Below, piece by piece: positions 5,918-12,671 of a stretch of 13,145 bases of DNA (position 1 is the stretch's first letter; each line of letters opens with the position of its first letter). This DNA comes from Firmicutes bacterium UBA1393 (GTDB lineage: Bacteria; Bacillota; DTU025): contig DBQN01000003.1 of NCBI GenBank assembly GCA_002305255.1, forward strand, positions 33,648-46,792. Direction: 5' to 3'. A model generated the notes under the pieces. That model was not told the DNA's origin. It did no database searches and saw only the letters and a list, made by a program, of their open reading frames with translations. The translations under genes were made by a program, and so were the position numbers.

Positions 5918-6484
5918 ATGGATTCGTTTTCAACATGGGTTGCTGGCCAGGGGCAGGTAGTTCTGCCCCTGGCCGGGGTGGCGATTGTCGCGGCTAGCTG
6001 GATCGCTGCTCGAGGCTCCTCCCGAAGGCGGCATGCCGGGAGGATAGCCGTGGATACTGCGTTGCTGTGTTTGGGACTCATAGCATATGCGCTGACCTAC
6101 GGATTCACCGGCATGAGCTTCGCCGGCGCCTCAGCTGAGATGGTGCCGAGGTTGTGGGCGGGCCTGTTGATCGTGCTGTCCATCATGCGGCTGGCGCACG
6201 CATGGAGCGGGAAGGAAGCTGAGGATCCCGGCTTCGGAAGAATAGACAAGGTGCTGCTCCTCATGGCGTTGCTCGTGGCCAAGGTCATAGGCATCACCTG
6301 GCTGGGCTACTACATCACCGCAGGCATATTCGTGTTCGCCTGCGGGCTACTCCTGGGATACCGTAACATAGCCACGCTCCTGATTCTGGCGGGAGGCTGG
6401 GTGGCGTTCTCGTACTTCGTGTTCTACAGGCTGCTCACCGTGCCGCTGCCCACCGGGCAACTGCTTATGGGCCTGGGGATTTAG
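5918..6484 (+). CDS. tctB: TctB-type small membrane subunit
   Basis: A 188-aa small integral membrane subunit of the tripartite tricarboxylate transporter. There are four hydrophobic segments: VVLPLAGVAIVAASWIA, TALLCLGLIAYALTYGF, VLLLMALLVAKVIGITW with the following GYYITAGIFVFACGLLLGY, and IATLLILAGGWVAFSYFVFY. The start at 5918 is chosen because GGAGG (5906-5910) is 7 nt upstream; the ATG at 5912 is only 1 nt from it, and the GTG at 5897 lies in the stem-loop. TctB sequences are poorly conserved, so the assignment rests on size, topology and position between tctC and tctA. Confidence 0.88.
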   Translation: MDSFSTWVAGQGQVVLPLAGVAIVAASWIAARGSSRRRHAGRIAVDTALLCLGLIAYALTYGFTGMSFAGASAEMVPRLWAGLLIVLSIMRLAHAWSGKEAEDPGFGRIDKVLLLMALLVAKVIGITWLGYYITAGIFVFACGLLLGYRNIATLLILAGGWVAFSYFVFYRLLTVPLPTGQLLMGLGI

Positions 6485-6508
6485 GGCGGGAGAGGAGAGC
6501 GAAACATA

Positions 6509-8014
6509 ATGGATAGCCTTCTTGGACTACTTCGAGCAACCGGTCAGTTGCTCTCGCTGCAGCCTCTTCTCCTCATAACCGTCGGAATCAGCGTGGGGAT
6601 ACTCGCAGGCGCGATGCCGGGGGTGTCGCCTTCGATGGGCGTGGCGCTAATGGTGCCGTTCACCTATGCGATGGATCCATCGATGGCTCTGGTGTATCTG
6701 GCAGCGATCTACCTTGCGGCCAACTACGGCGGTGCCATCACGGCGATCATGATAAACACTCCGGGCACTCCATCGGCTGTGGTGACGTCGTTCGATGGTC
6801 ACCCCCTGTGCGTGCAGGGACGGGCGCGCGAGGCTCTCGGGCTGGCGCTGGTGGCGTCATTCGTGGGCGGGGCCTTCGGTACGCTGATATTGATGCTGTT
6901 CGCGGCACCCCTCGCTAGCGTGGCACTGAAGTTCTGGCCTGCCGAATACTTCTCCCTGGCAGTGCTGGGCCTGTCGACCATAGCCAGCATGGGCGGGGAG
7001 AACGCGCTGAAGAGCGCGATGTCGGCAGCGTTGGGCCTTCTGGTGTGCACAGTGGGCATGGACCCCGTGCTCGGGGTGAACAGGTTCACCTTCGGCAACG
7101 TCAACCTGTTTGATGGTTTCGAGTTCATCCCGATGCTCATAGGCTTGCTTGCCTTGAGCGAGATCTTCGTCGAGGTGGAGGAGTTCGACTTCCGCCCGCA
7201 AAAGGTGGAAGACGAGGCCGGCAGCAAGTGGCCCGGCTTCCTCTACTACTGGAAGCTCAGGGCGGCAATGCTGAGGGCTTCGATAATCGGCACCATAGTA
7301 GGGATCTTCCCCGGGGCGGGTGCCACCATAGCCGCCTTCATCAGCTATGACATGGAGAAGAGGATAAGCAAGACCCCGGAGCGATTCGGCAAGGGCATCC
7401 CCGAAGGCGTGGTGGCGGGCGAGGCGGCCGACAGCGCGTCAGTGGGCGGCGCCCTCGTGCCCATGCTCACCCTGGGCATACCCGGCAGCGCCACTGCAGC
7501 AGTGCTCATGGGGGCCCTGATGATCCACGATCTGCAGCCAGGGCCTGAGCTGTTCGTAAAGAATCCTGACGTCATATACAAGCTTTACGCGTCGCTGTTC
7601 ATCGGCAACACTGTCATGCTGATCCTCGGCATCTGGGGCAGCAAGTTGTGGATCAACGTCACCCGAGTGCGCAAACAGCTGCTGTTCCCGCTGATCTTCG
7701 CGTTCGCGATGATAGGCAGCTACGCAGTGAACTCAAGCATGTGGGATGTCATGGTGTGCCTTGGCTTCGGCATTGTCGGCTACATACTGAAGCGATACAA
7801 CTATCCGCTGCCACCGTTCGTGCTCGGCATGGTGCTGGGCGAGATGGCAGAGATGAACCTGCGACGCGCCGTCATGATGGCCGGGCCCACCGCTGTGTTC
7901 CAGCGCCCCATAAGCGTGACCATGCTGGCCGTTGCGGCGCTGTCGTTCGTGATTCCGGTTATCAGTGCTAGACGGAAGCGCGCTGCCAAGGCGAAGGGCA
8001 GCGTGGCGGCGTAA
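6509..8014 (+). CDS. tctA: TctA large membrane subunit of the TTT transporter
   Basis: A 501-aa multi-pass permease that forms the transport channel and uses the cation gradient to import the solute delivered by TctC. Family hallmarks are all present: GAMPGVSPSMGVALMVPFTY near residue 35, the conserved ANYGGAITAIMINTPGTPSA block, FPGAGATIAAFISYDMEKR near residue 270, and GGALVPMLTLGIPGSATAAV with LMIHDLQPGP. There are about ten hydrophobic segments. The GAGGAGAG sequence upstream is the likely ribosome binding site. It is the last gene of the operon and ends in the palindrome-array gap. The length is normal for the family and no interruption is seen. Confidence 0.95.
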   Translation: MDSLLGLLRATGQLLSLQPLLLITVGISVGILAGAMPGVSPSMGVALMVPFTYAMDPSMALVYLAAIYLAANYGGAITAIMINTPGTPSAVVTSFDGHPLCVQGRAREALGLALVASFVGGAFGTLILMLFAAPLASVALKFWPAEYFSLAVLGLSTIASMGGENALKSAMSAALGLLVCTVGMDPVLGVNRFTFGNVNLFDGFEFIPMLIGLLALSEIFVEVEEFDFRPQKVEDEAGSKWPGFLYYWKLRAAMLRASIIGTIVGIFPGAGATIAAFISYDMEKRISKTPERFGKGIPEGVVAGEAADSASVGGALVPMLTLGIPGSATAAVLMGALMIHDLQPGPELFVKNPDVIYKLYASLFIGNTVMLILGIWGSKLWINVTRVRKQLLFPLIFAFAMIGSYAVNSSMWDVMVCLGFGIVGYILKRYNYPLPPFVLGMVLGEMAEMNLRRAVMMAGPTAVFQRPISVTMLAVAALSFVIPVISARRKRAAKAKGSVAA

Positions 8015-8106
8015 TCGAGACCGGGCTCCGGCGAACCGCGATGCCGGCGCGTGAGGGGCGGCGGACCGTCCGGGAGAAACCCGTGGCAGTAGATGTAAGG
8101 GTGGGT

Positions 8107-8448
8107 GACCCACCGGTGGGTCATTCTGGGAGCTAATCGACCCGTGGGTGGGTCACTTGGGGCTGAAACCGACTCATCTGCGGGTCACCCCGCCATACGA
8201 GACGAGAACGGGGTAAGGAGCTGAGAGCGGCGCTGCGCGCCGCTTTCCCATTTGACCAGCTACGCGAAGTTTGGGCCGTAGCCGACCTGGCGGGCCGCGA
8301 CGACCCGCCTGTGCCATCGACCGGGGCGACCCACGGGTGGGTCACTTTTCGCACCGACCGACCCACCGATGGGTCGTTTGGCCTCGAAATCGACCCACCG
8401 GTGGATCAGGCCAGCTACACGCGCCCGCAACCGACCCATCCGCGGGTC
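8107..8448. repeat. Array of seven 16-bp palindromes, mostly at 32-bp spacing
   Basis: Sites start at 8107, 8139, 8171, 8328, 8360, 8392 and 8433. The first is the perfect palindrome GACCCACCGGTGGGTC; the others keep the GACCCA/TGGGTC arms with one to a few changes, mostly at the centre. Intervals are 32, 32, 157, 32, 32 and 41 bp. Spacers are also partly similar (ACTTGGGGCTGAAACC, GTTTGGCCTCGAAATC, ATTCTGGGAGCTAATC), so these are diverged 32-bp tandem units in two clusters. The unit is not a multiple of three and no frame is gene-like. The array lies between the convergent ends of tctA and the GNAT gene, not in a promoter. Arm conservation with a variable centre suggests a dimeric DNA-binding protein site rather than RNA hairpins. 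Confidence 0.75.
8226..8244 (+). terminator. Hairpin, possible terminator of the tct operon
   Basis: AGCGGCGC (8226-8233) and GCGCCGCT (8237-8244) pair around loop TGC, followed by TTCCCATTT. It lies about 210 bp after tctA, between the two palindrome clusters. The T-run is short and interrupted. Confidence 0.45.
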
Positions 8449-8525
8449 ATCCCAGCTCAGGCCGCTTTCCAAGGGCCGCCTGCCAACGCCCGCCGGTCGC
8501 CGAGCGCCTCCCGCCCCGTCCGTCC

Positions 8526-9521
8526 CTACCAGTCTCTGCTCCATGGTTCGTAAAGCTGACTCGTGCCTCCCATTATCGATCCATACAGAGCGTTTGCTGC
8601 CTCATTGTAGCCGCCGATCTCCGCCGTCACGGCGCCCAGTCGCCTTAGGCGCCTCAGTGCTTCGGTCATCAGGGCCCTGGCCAGGCCGCGCTGGCGGTGG
8701 GCCGGCACTGTGGCGAGGGGCTCAAAGTAGCCGGAGCGGGTCACGTCGTCAAACCAGACAGTGCAGAAGGCCGCAATAGCGCCGTCCGGCGCGACGGCCA
8801 CGAGGTCGAGGTCGCGGCGGTAGAGGGGAGCGTTCTGAATGTTGCGATACCAAGTCACGTCGTCTCGGTTCTCGACGGCGATCTTGATGTCGCCTTTGTG
8901 GAAGCCGAGGCCCGACGCGTAGCAGCGCTCTAGCAGCTCAAGGCCGTCTCCCAGGGAACGCACTGTGTAGCCGGCGGCAATCGGTGGCGCGACCGCCGGC
9001 GCGCCTGCCACTGCGTTCGGTGCCGTCCCATCGCGCCCATCCAGCCAGATTCGCCAATGATGCCCGGCGCCGGCTGTCCGCGCGTAGCCGCGTGCGGCGA
9101 CGATCTGCTGACGCAGTCGGTCTTGCTCATGCACCCACACGGTTAGGGTCCTCCCCGTGCGGTCGGTGGACGCGGCAATGCGTTCCTCAGCGACGCGCAC
9201 GATCTCGTCTTCCAGCTCCGGCGTGCGCCACCTGGGGTGCACGGCGATGTGCACTTCGCCCGGACCGCCGTCAGGCATGGCTAAGGCAGCGATGGAGCCG
9301 TCAACCTCCCAGATCAGCGCCACATCCTCGAGCGTCACGTGATCGCAGTTGAGGCAGACGTGCCAGCGCGCATAATCGAGCCTTGCCACGTGCCACGAGC
9401 CCTGCTGTTGGCCGCTGCCGTCGAAGTTCGTGGGGTAGACCTCGCGCAAGAACGCACGCAACCTCCAGTAGTCGTCTTCATACTGATATGGACGGAACGC
9501 GGGTCGTGCGGCGGAGTTCAT
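8526..9521 (-). CDS. Tandem-GNAT N-acetyltransferase
   Basis: A 331-aa cytoplasmic protein with two GNAT folds, residues about 8-160 and 185-331. The C-terminal domain has the acetyl-CoA-binding motif A, VPAHRQRGLARALM (272-285), followed by a helix and the GGYNEAANALYGSIMG segment typical of GNAT motif B. The N-terminal domain (EVHIAVHPRWRTPELEDEIV) keeps the fold pattern but lacks the Q/R-x-x-G-x-G/A loop, so only the C-terminal half is likely to bind acetyl-CoA. The start at 9521 is preferred because GGTGG lies upstream and it begins at the first conserved residues; a GTG at 9557 has no ribosome binding site. It is divergent from the amidohydrolase at 9641, with about 120 bp between them. 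The substrate is unknown; resistance, small-molecule or protein acetylation are all possible. Confidence 0.8.
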   Translation of the reverse strand: MNSAARPAFRPYQYEDDYWRLRAFLREVYPTNFDGSGQQQGSWHVARLDYARWHVCLNCDHVTLEDVALIWEVDGSIAALAMPDGGPGEVHIAVHPRWRTPELEDEIVRVAEERIAASTDRTGRTLTVWVHEQDRLRQQIVAARGYARTAGAGHHWRIWLDGRDGTAPNAVAGAPAVAPPIAAGYTVRSLGDGLELLERCYASGLGFHKGDIKIAVENRDDVTWYRNIQNAPLYRRDLDLVAVAPDGAIAAFCTVWFDDVTRSGYFEPLATVPAHRQRGLARALMTEALRRLRRLGAVTAEIGGYNEAANALYGSIMGGTSQLYEPWSRDW

Positions 9522-9562
9522 CAGACCACCATCCAGACGTACAGACAAGAAGGACACGGGGC

Positions 9563-9581
9563 AAGGAGGACAATGCCCTAA
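9563..9581 (+). other. Ribosome binding site with a two-codon minigene (Met-Pro-stop)
   Basis: AAGGAGGA is followed 3 nt later by ATG CCC TAA (9573-9581), upstream of the amidohydrolase start at 9641. The spacing is short for initiation. If it were translated, it would place a ribosome about 60 nt before the real start. It may be coincidence. Confidence 0.2.
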
Positions 9582-9640
9582 CCTGTCTAATAACAGAATG
9601 TGGGAGCAATGCTTCGATAAGGTTACGGGGGAGTGCTCGT

Positions 9641-10990
9641 ATGCCTACAATTCTAATACACAATGCTCAGGTCGTCACGGTGAACGCGTCGAACTCCGTG
9701 CTTGACGCAGGCGATATATACATAGACGGAAATGCCATTGTCGCCGTGCGGCCCGCGGCCCCGGCTGATGCGCTGCCCGAGGCCGATCGCGTCATCGACG
9801 CCACCGGGCTAGTCGCCATCCCAGGCTTTGTGCAGTCGCACGTCCACCTCTGCCAGGTGCTCTTCCGGGGCCGGTCCGACGACATGGAACTCCTGGGCTG
9901 GCTGCGCAGCCGCACCTGGCCGCTGGAGGCCGCCCACGACCGCGACTCGGTGTATTGCTCGGCTATGCTGGGCATCTGCGAGATGCTTCGAGCGGGGGTA
10001 ACGTCGATTATAGACATGCAGACCGTCCGCCACGCCTCTGCCGGCTTCCGCGCCATTGCCGACGCGGGCATCAGGGCCGTCACAGGCAAGGTCATGATGG
10101 ATCTGGGAGACGGGGTGCCGCCCGAGCTGACGGAGTCGACTGAGCGGTCTATCAGGAGCAGTGTGAGACTGGCGGACCAGTGGGACGGCGCCGCCGGCGG
10201 ACGCATCAGGTATGCCTTCACGCCGAGGTTCGCAGTGTCGTGCTCAGACCAGTTGCTGCGCGAGGTCGGCCGGATCGCCAGGGAGCGCGGGGCCATCGTT
10301 CACACCCATTGCGCCGAGAACCGCGATGAGGTGAAGATCGTGATGGCCGGGCGTGGGGCGAGGAACGCGGTCTATCTAGACCGGGTAGGTTTGCTGGGGC
10401 CCACCACCATACTGGCGCACTGCGTGCACCTCGACAAGGAGGAGATCGGGCTGCTGGCGGCCACTGGTACGCACGTCGCGCACTGCCCATCGGCCAACCT
10501 CAAGCTGGCCTCGGGCGTTGCCGACGTGCCCAGGCTGATGGCCCGTGGTATCAATGTGGGGCTGGGGTCAGACGGTGCGGGCTGCAACAACAATCTCGAT
10601 CCCTTCATCGAGATGCGGCTGGCCGCGCTTGTTCAGAAGCCGCGGCACGGCCCCACGTCGATGCCGGCAGCCACGGTGCTCAGGATGGCGACGATGGGCG
10701 GGGCGCGGGCCATGGGCCAGGATCACCTCATCGGCAGTATAGAAGAGGGTAAGCTGGCGGATATCGTGCTGCTCGACCTGAACAAACCCCATGCCGGCCC
10801 TGGGCGGGGCGTGGATCCGGCGTCGCGGATAGTGTACTCGGCGAAGTCGTCAGACGTTGTGCTCACCATGGTCAACGGCGAAGTGCTCTATGAGGGCGGG
10901 CGCATCAGCCGCATCGACGAGCAGCAGGTGATGGCAGAGGCCGAGAGGGCCGTTCAGCGCATCGCGAGGCGGGCGGGGCTGATCGCGTAG
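9641..10990 (+). CDS. Metal-dependent amidohydrolase, ATZ/TRZ (SsnA/MtaD-like) family
   Basis: A 449-aa TIM-barrel deaminase or chlorohydrolase of the group that includes AtzB/TrzN, SsnA, guanine deaminase and S-adenosylhomocysteine/MTA deaminases. Metal ligands expected for the family are visible: SHVHL (66-70, HxH), HTHCAEN (221-227), AHCVH (259-263) and the catalytic Asp in GSDGAG (309-314). The segment VLFRGRSDDMELLGWL and WPLEAAHD is the usual lid after the first motif. The start at 9641 has GGGGGAG 7 nt upstream; the long in-frame extension to 9383 overlaps the divergent gene and is not family-like. Likely reaction: hydrolytic deamination of a nucleoside, purine or related heterocycle. 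The exact substrate cannot be assigned. Nothing obvious links it to the divergent acetyltransferase. Confidence 0.88.
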   Translation: MPTILIHNAQVVTVNASNSVLDAGDIYIDGNAIVAVRPAAPADALPEADRVIDATGLVAIPGFVQSHVHLCQVLFRGRSDDMELLGWLRSRTWPLEAAHDRDSVYCSAMLGICEMLRAGVTSIIDMQTVRHASAGFRAIADAGIRAVTGKVMMDLGDGVPPELTESTERSIRSSVRLADQWDGAAGGRIRYAFTPRFAVSCSDQLLREVGRIARERGAIVHTHCAENRDEVKIVMAGRGARNAVYLDRVGLLGPTTILAHCVHLDKEEIGLLAATGTHVAHCPSANLKLASGVADVPRLMARGINVGLGSDGAGCNNNLDPFIEMRLAALVQKPRHGPTSMPAATVLRMATMGGARAMGQDHLIGSIEEGKLADIVLLDLNKPHAGPGRGVDPASRIVYSAKSSDVVLTMVNGEVLYEGGRISRIDEQQVMAEAERAVQRIARRAGLIA

Positions 10991-11060
10991 GGCCCGGCGC
11001 TCACGATGAGGCCGCGGGGCACTGGGCATGGAGTAATATCACCTGTCGCAGTTTGTGGTT

Positions 11061-11088
11061 GATGGTTCCTAGCTGGCCCGGAGCCATC
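11061..11088. terminator. Stem-loop after the amidohydrolase gene
   Basis: GATGGTTCC (11061-11069) pairs with GGAGCCATC (11080-11088) over 9 bp with one G-U wobble and a 10-nt loop, 70 bp after the stop. No T-run follows, so it may be a processed 3' end rather than an intrinsic terminator. Confidence 0.35.
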
Positions 11089-11251
11089 ACTCGCTGCCCG
11101 GCCGCCCAGGGAGACGATCAGGGCCAGACGGCGATTCCGGCTAGATGAGTCAGGCGGCAGGCCGTGGTCATGGTTGCAGTGATGGTATCAACCTTCAATT
11201 GGGACAGCTGATATGGGTTGCGTGGAGGACGTGGGCCGCGGCGGTCAGCGC

Positions 11252-11271
11252 CAGAAAGAAGGGTTTTTCTG
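11252..11271. other. Small hairpin upstream of the deacetylase gene
   Basis: CAGAAA (11252-11257) pairs with TTTCTG (11266-11271), with flanking CG/CG extending the stem after one bulge. The 3' arm carries a run of five T. It could be a weak terminator for transcription coming from upstream. Confidence 0.3.
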
Positions 11272-11275
11272 CGAA

Positions 11276-11314
11276 ATACCGAATATATGTATGGTATGCG
11301 CAGTATATCGGTAT
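11276..11314. promoter_or_regulatory. AT-rich inverted repeat upstream of the deacetylase gene
   Basis: ATACCGAATATA (11276-11287) and TATATCGGTAT (11304-11314) match as a dyad apart from one extra A, with a 16-bp centre. It is the most AT-rich stretch in the window and lies about 70-105 bp before the ATG at 11383, where an operator or promoter would be expected. A clear -35/-10 pair is not visible (TATGGT at 11290 is the best -10-like hexamer). Confidence 0.4.
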
Positions 11315-11382
11315 CATCGGTTGCCCATCCCAGTCACAGCCTAACCCAGCCATCAGTCGCGGGCAGCCCAGGCGGTGTTCTG

Positions 11383-12651
11383 ATGCGGAAAGCCCCATCA
11401 AGAAGCTCCCTTCTCCTCACAATCGGCGTGTGCGGTGCCGTTGTGGGTTTCTTCCTCTCCATTGGCGTCGGAGTCATCACGGCGAGGGACGCTGCCGTGC
11501 TGCCAGAGAACGCGGTCTCATTGCCCATGTCGATTGCACAAGTGGCAGGCGTGCCGCGCCAAGCCGGCGAGGCAGCCGGTCTCACAGGTGCGCCGAAGTT
11601 GTCTCTCATGCCCGTCATGGCCATGGGACGCTGGGTGGAGGTGCCTCTGGGTTCGCGCGTGGCGGCTGTGGCCGGTGTCGTGCCGCCTGCGGGTGACCTT
11701 GTGGACGTTGAGGGTGCCGTGCTGGAGGCCGGCGCGGGCATGGCGGGAAGGTATCTGCTGAACGGAGTCGAGTGCTGGGGCGGAGCACTGGTGCACCCGA
11801 GCGACGCTGTGGATGTGGTTCGGGGCGATGATGTCGTCGAAACCATCGCAGTTGAGGCGCGGACGGTGCCGCAGGACCTACTGTTCAAGGGAGCCGGACC
11901 GTTCTTTGCACTGAAGAATGCAGGGTGCCCTGGTGTGGTCGAGGTTCGCCGCGGGGAGCTGACCGGGGAGATCTTCGGCACCGAGGAGAAGGTAAGGCCG
12001 AAACCGGCCTCAGTGACGCGCGTGCGATATCGTCCGCGTGAGAAGAAGGTCGTTCTCACACTGGATGACGGTCCGTCGGAGAAGTATACATCGGCCATCC
12101 TCGATCTGCTGAAGGCAGAAGGCGTGCGCGCGGTGTTTTTCATGCTCGGCCGCAACGTTGCCACCCGGCCCGCGCTGGTGAAGCGGATGGCCGCTGAAGG
12201 ACACGAGCTCGCGAATCATGGCTACTCGCATGTGCTCGACGAGACGTCTAGTCAGGCCGATATCAAGGCCGAGATAGAGCGCACTTCGCGCGCGGTGAAG
12301 AAGGCCGCCGGCTCCCCGACTGTGTGGTTCCGGCCACCCGGAGGCGTGCTGACAGCCGACATCCTTCAGGCGGCCCAGGCGGCGGGTCATCGCGTGGTGC
12401 TCTGGGATATCGACTCCGAGGATTGGCTGGCTGCTCGCGATGGGTTGGGCGCTGCAGCCATCGTTGACAGCGTGCTCGACCCGCTGCCTGCCAACGGGTC
12501 GGTGCTGCTGTTCCACGACGGAGGCGGCAACAGGTGCCTCACAGTAGAGGCGCTGGCAACGGTGATCCGTCGGCTCAAAGCCGCCGGCTATGGCTTCTGC
12601 ACCCTAAGTGAGCTTGCAGGCGCCGCAGCTACATACGACTACCCGTCGTGA
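11383..12651 (+). CDS. Membrane-anchored polysaccharide deacetylase (NodB domain)
   Basis: A 422-aa carbohydrate esterase family 4 protein that removes N-acetyl groups from cell-wall or exopolysaccharide sugars outside the membrane. Residues 9-32 form an N-terminal membrane segment or uncleaved signal. About 190 residues follow that resemble the DUF348/G5-type envelope modules of Bacillota (WVEVPLGSRVAAVAG at 84-98, then VVETIAVEARTVP at 151-163). This resemblance is tentative. The NodB domain (about 222-410) has motif 1 TLDDGPS (226-232), the metal motif NHGYSH (278-283), RPPGG (317-321), WDIDSEDW (341-348) and LLFHDGG (375-381), so the Asp, His-His and Arg/His catalytic set is intact. The start is the ATG at 11383, with a weak GGCGGTG before it; the longer frame from 11218 is not family-like. 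It is convergent with pyrR, 20 bp away. Confidence 0.9.
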   Translation: MRKAPSRSSLLLTIGVCGAVVGFFLSIGVGVITARDAAVLPENAVSLPMSIAQVAGVPRQAGEAAGLTGAPKLSLMPVMAMGRWVEVPLGSRVAAVAGVVPPAGDLVDVEGAVLEAGAGMAGRYLLNGVECWGGALVHPSDAVDVVRGDDVVETIAVEARTVPQDLLFKGAGPFFALKNAGCPGVVEVRRGELTGEIFGTEEKVRPKPASVTRVRYRPREKKVVLTLDDGPSEKYTSAILDLLKAEGVRAVFFMLGRNVATRPALVKRMAAEGHELANHGYSHVLDETSSQADIKAEIERTSRAVKKAAGSPTVWFRPPGGVLTADILQAAQAAGHRVVLWDIDSEDWLAARDGLGAAAIVDSVLDPLPANGSVLLFHDGGGNRCLTVEALATVIRRLKAAGYGFCTLSELAGAAATYDYPS

Positions 12652-12671
12652 CCTCCGGCGATTGGTCGGCA

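Larger units (their letters stand above)
10991..11382. other. Intergenic region with dyads, no convincing gene
   Basis: A 392-bp gap between the amidohydrolase and the deacetylase. It holds three stem-loops (listed separately) and an AT-rich island near 11276-11316 in otherwise GC-rich DNA. A plus-strand frame from ATG 11145 runs through it but has no ribosome binding site and overlaps the deacetylase, so I do not call it. Confidence 0.5.

Noticed and set aside
8107..8448. Regular repeats as a CRISPR array
   Set aside because: Repeats are 16-bp palindromes with partly similar 16-bp spacers, variable in sequence, with no cas genes. This does not fit repeat-spacer architecture.
8260..8550. Overlapping frames on both strands across the palindrome array
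   Set aside because: They translate the GACCCA/TGGGTC repeats (His-Pro or Gly-Trp strings) in different frames. The 32-bp period is not a multiple of three, and none has a ribosome binding site or domain.
11145..11696. Plus-strand 183-codon frame before and inside the deacetylase
   Set aside because: There is no ribosome binding site, it overlaps the well-supported NodB gene in another frame, and it translates the AT-rich dyad.
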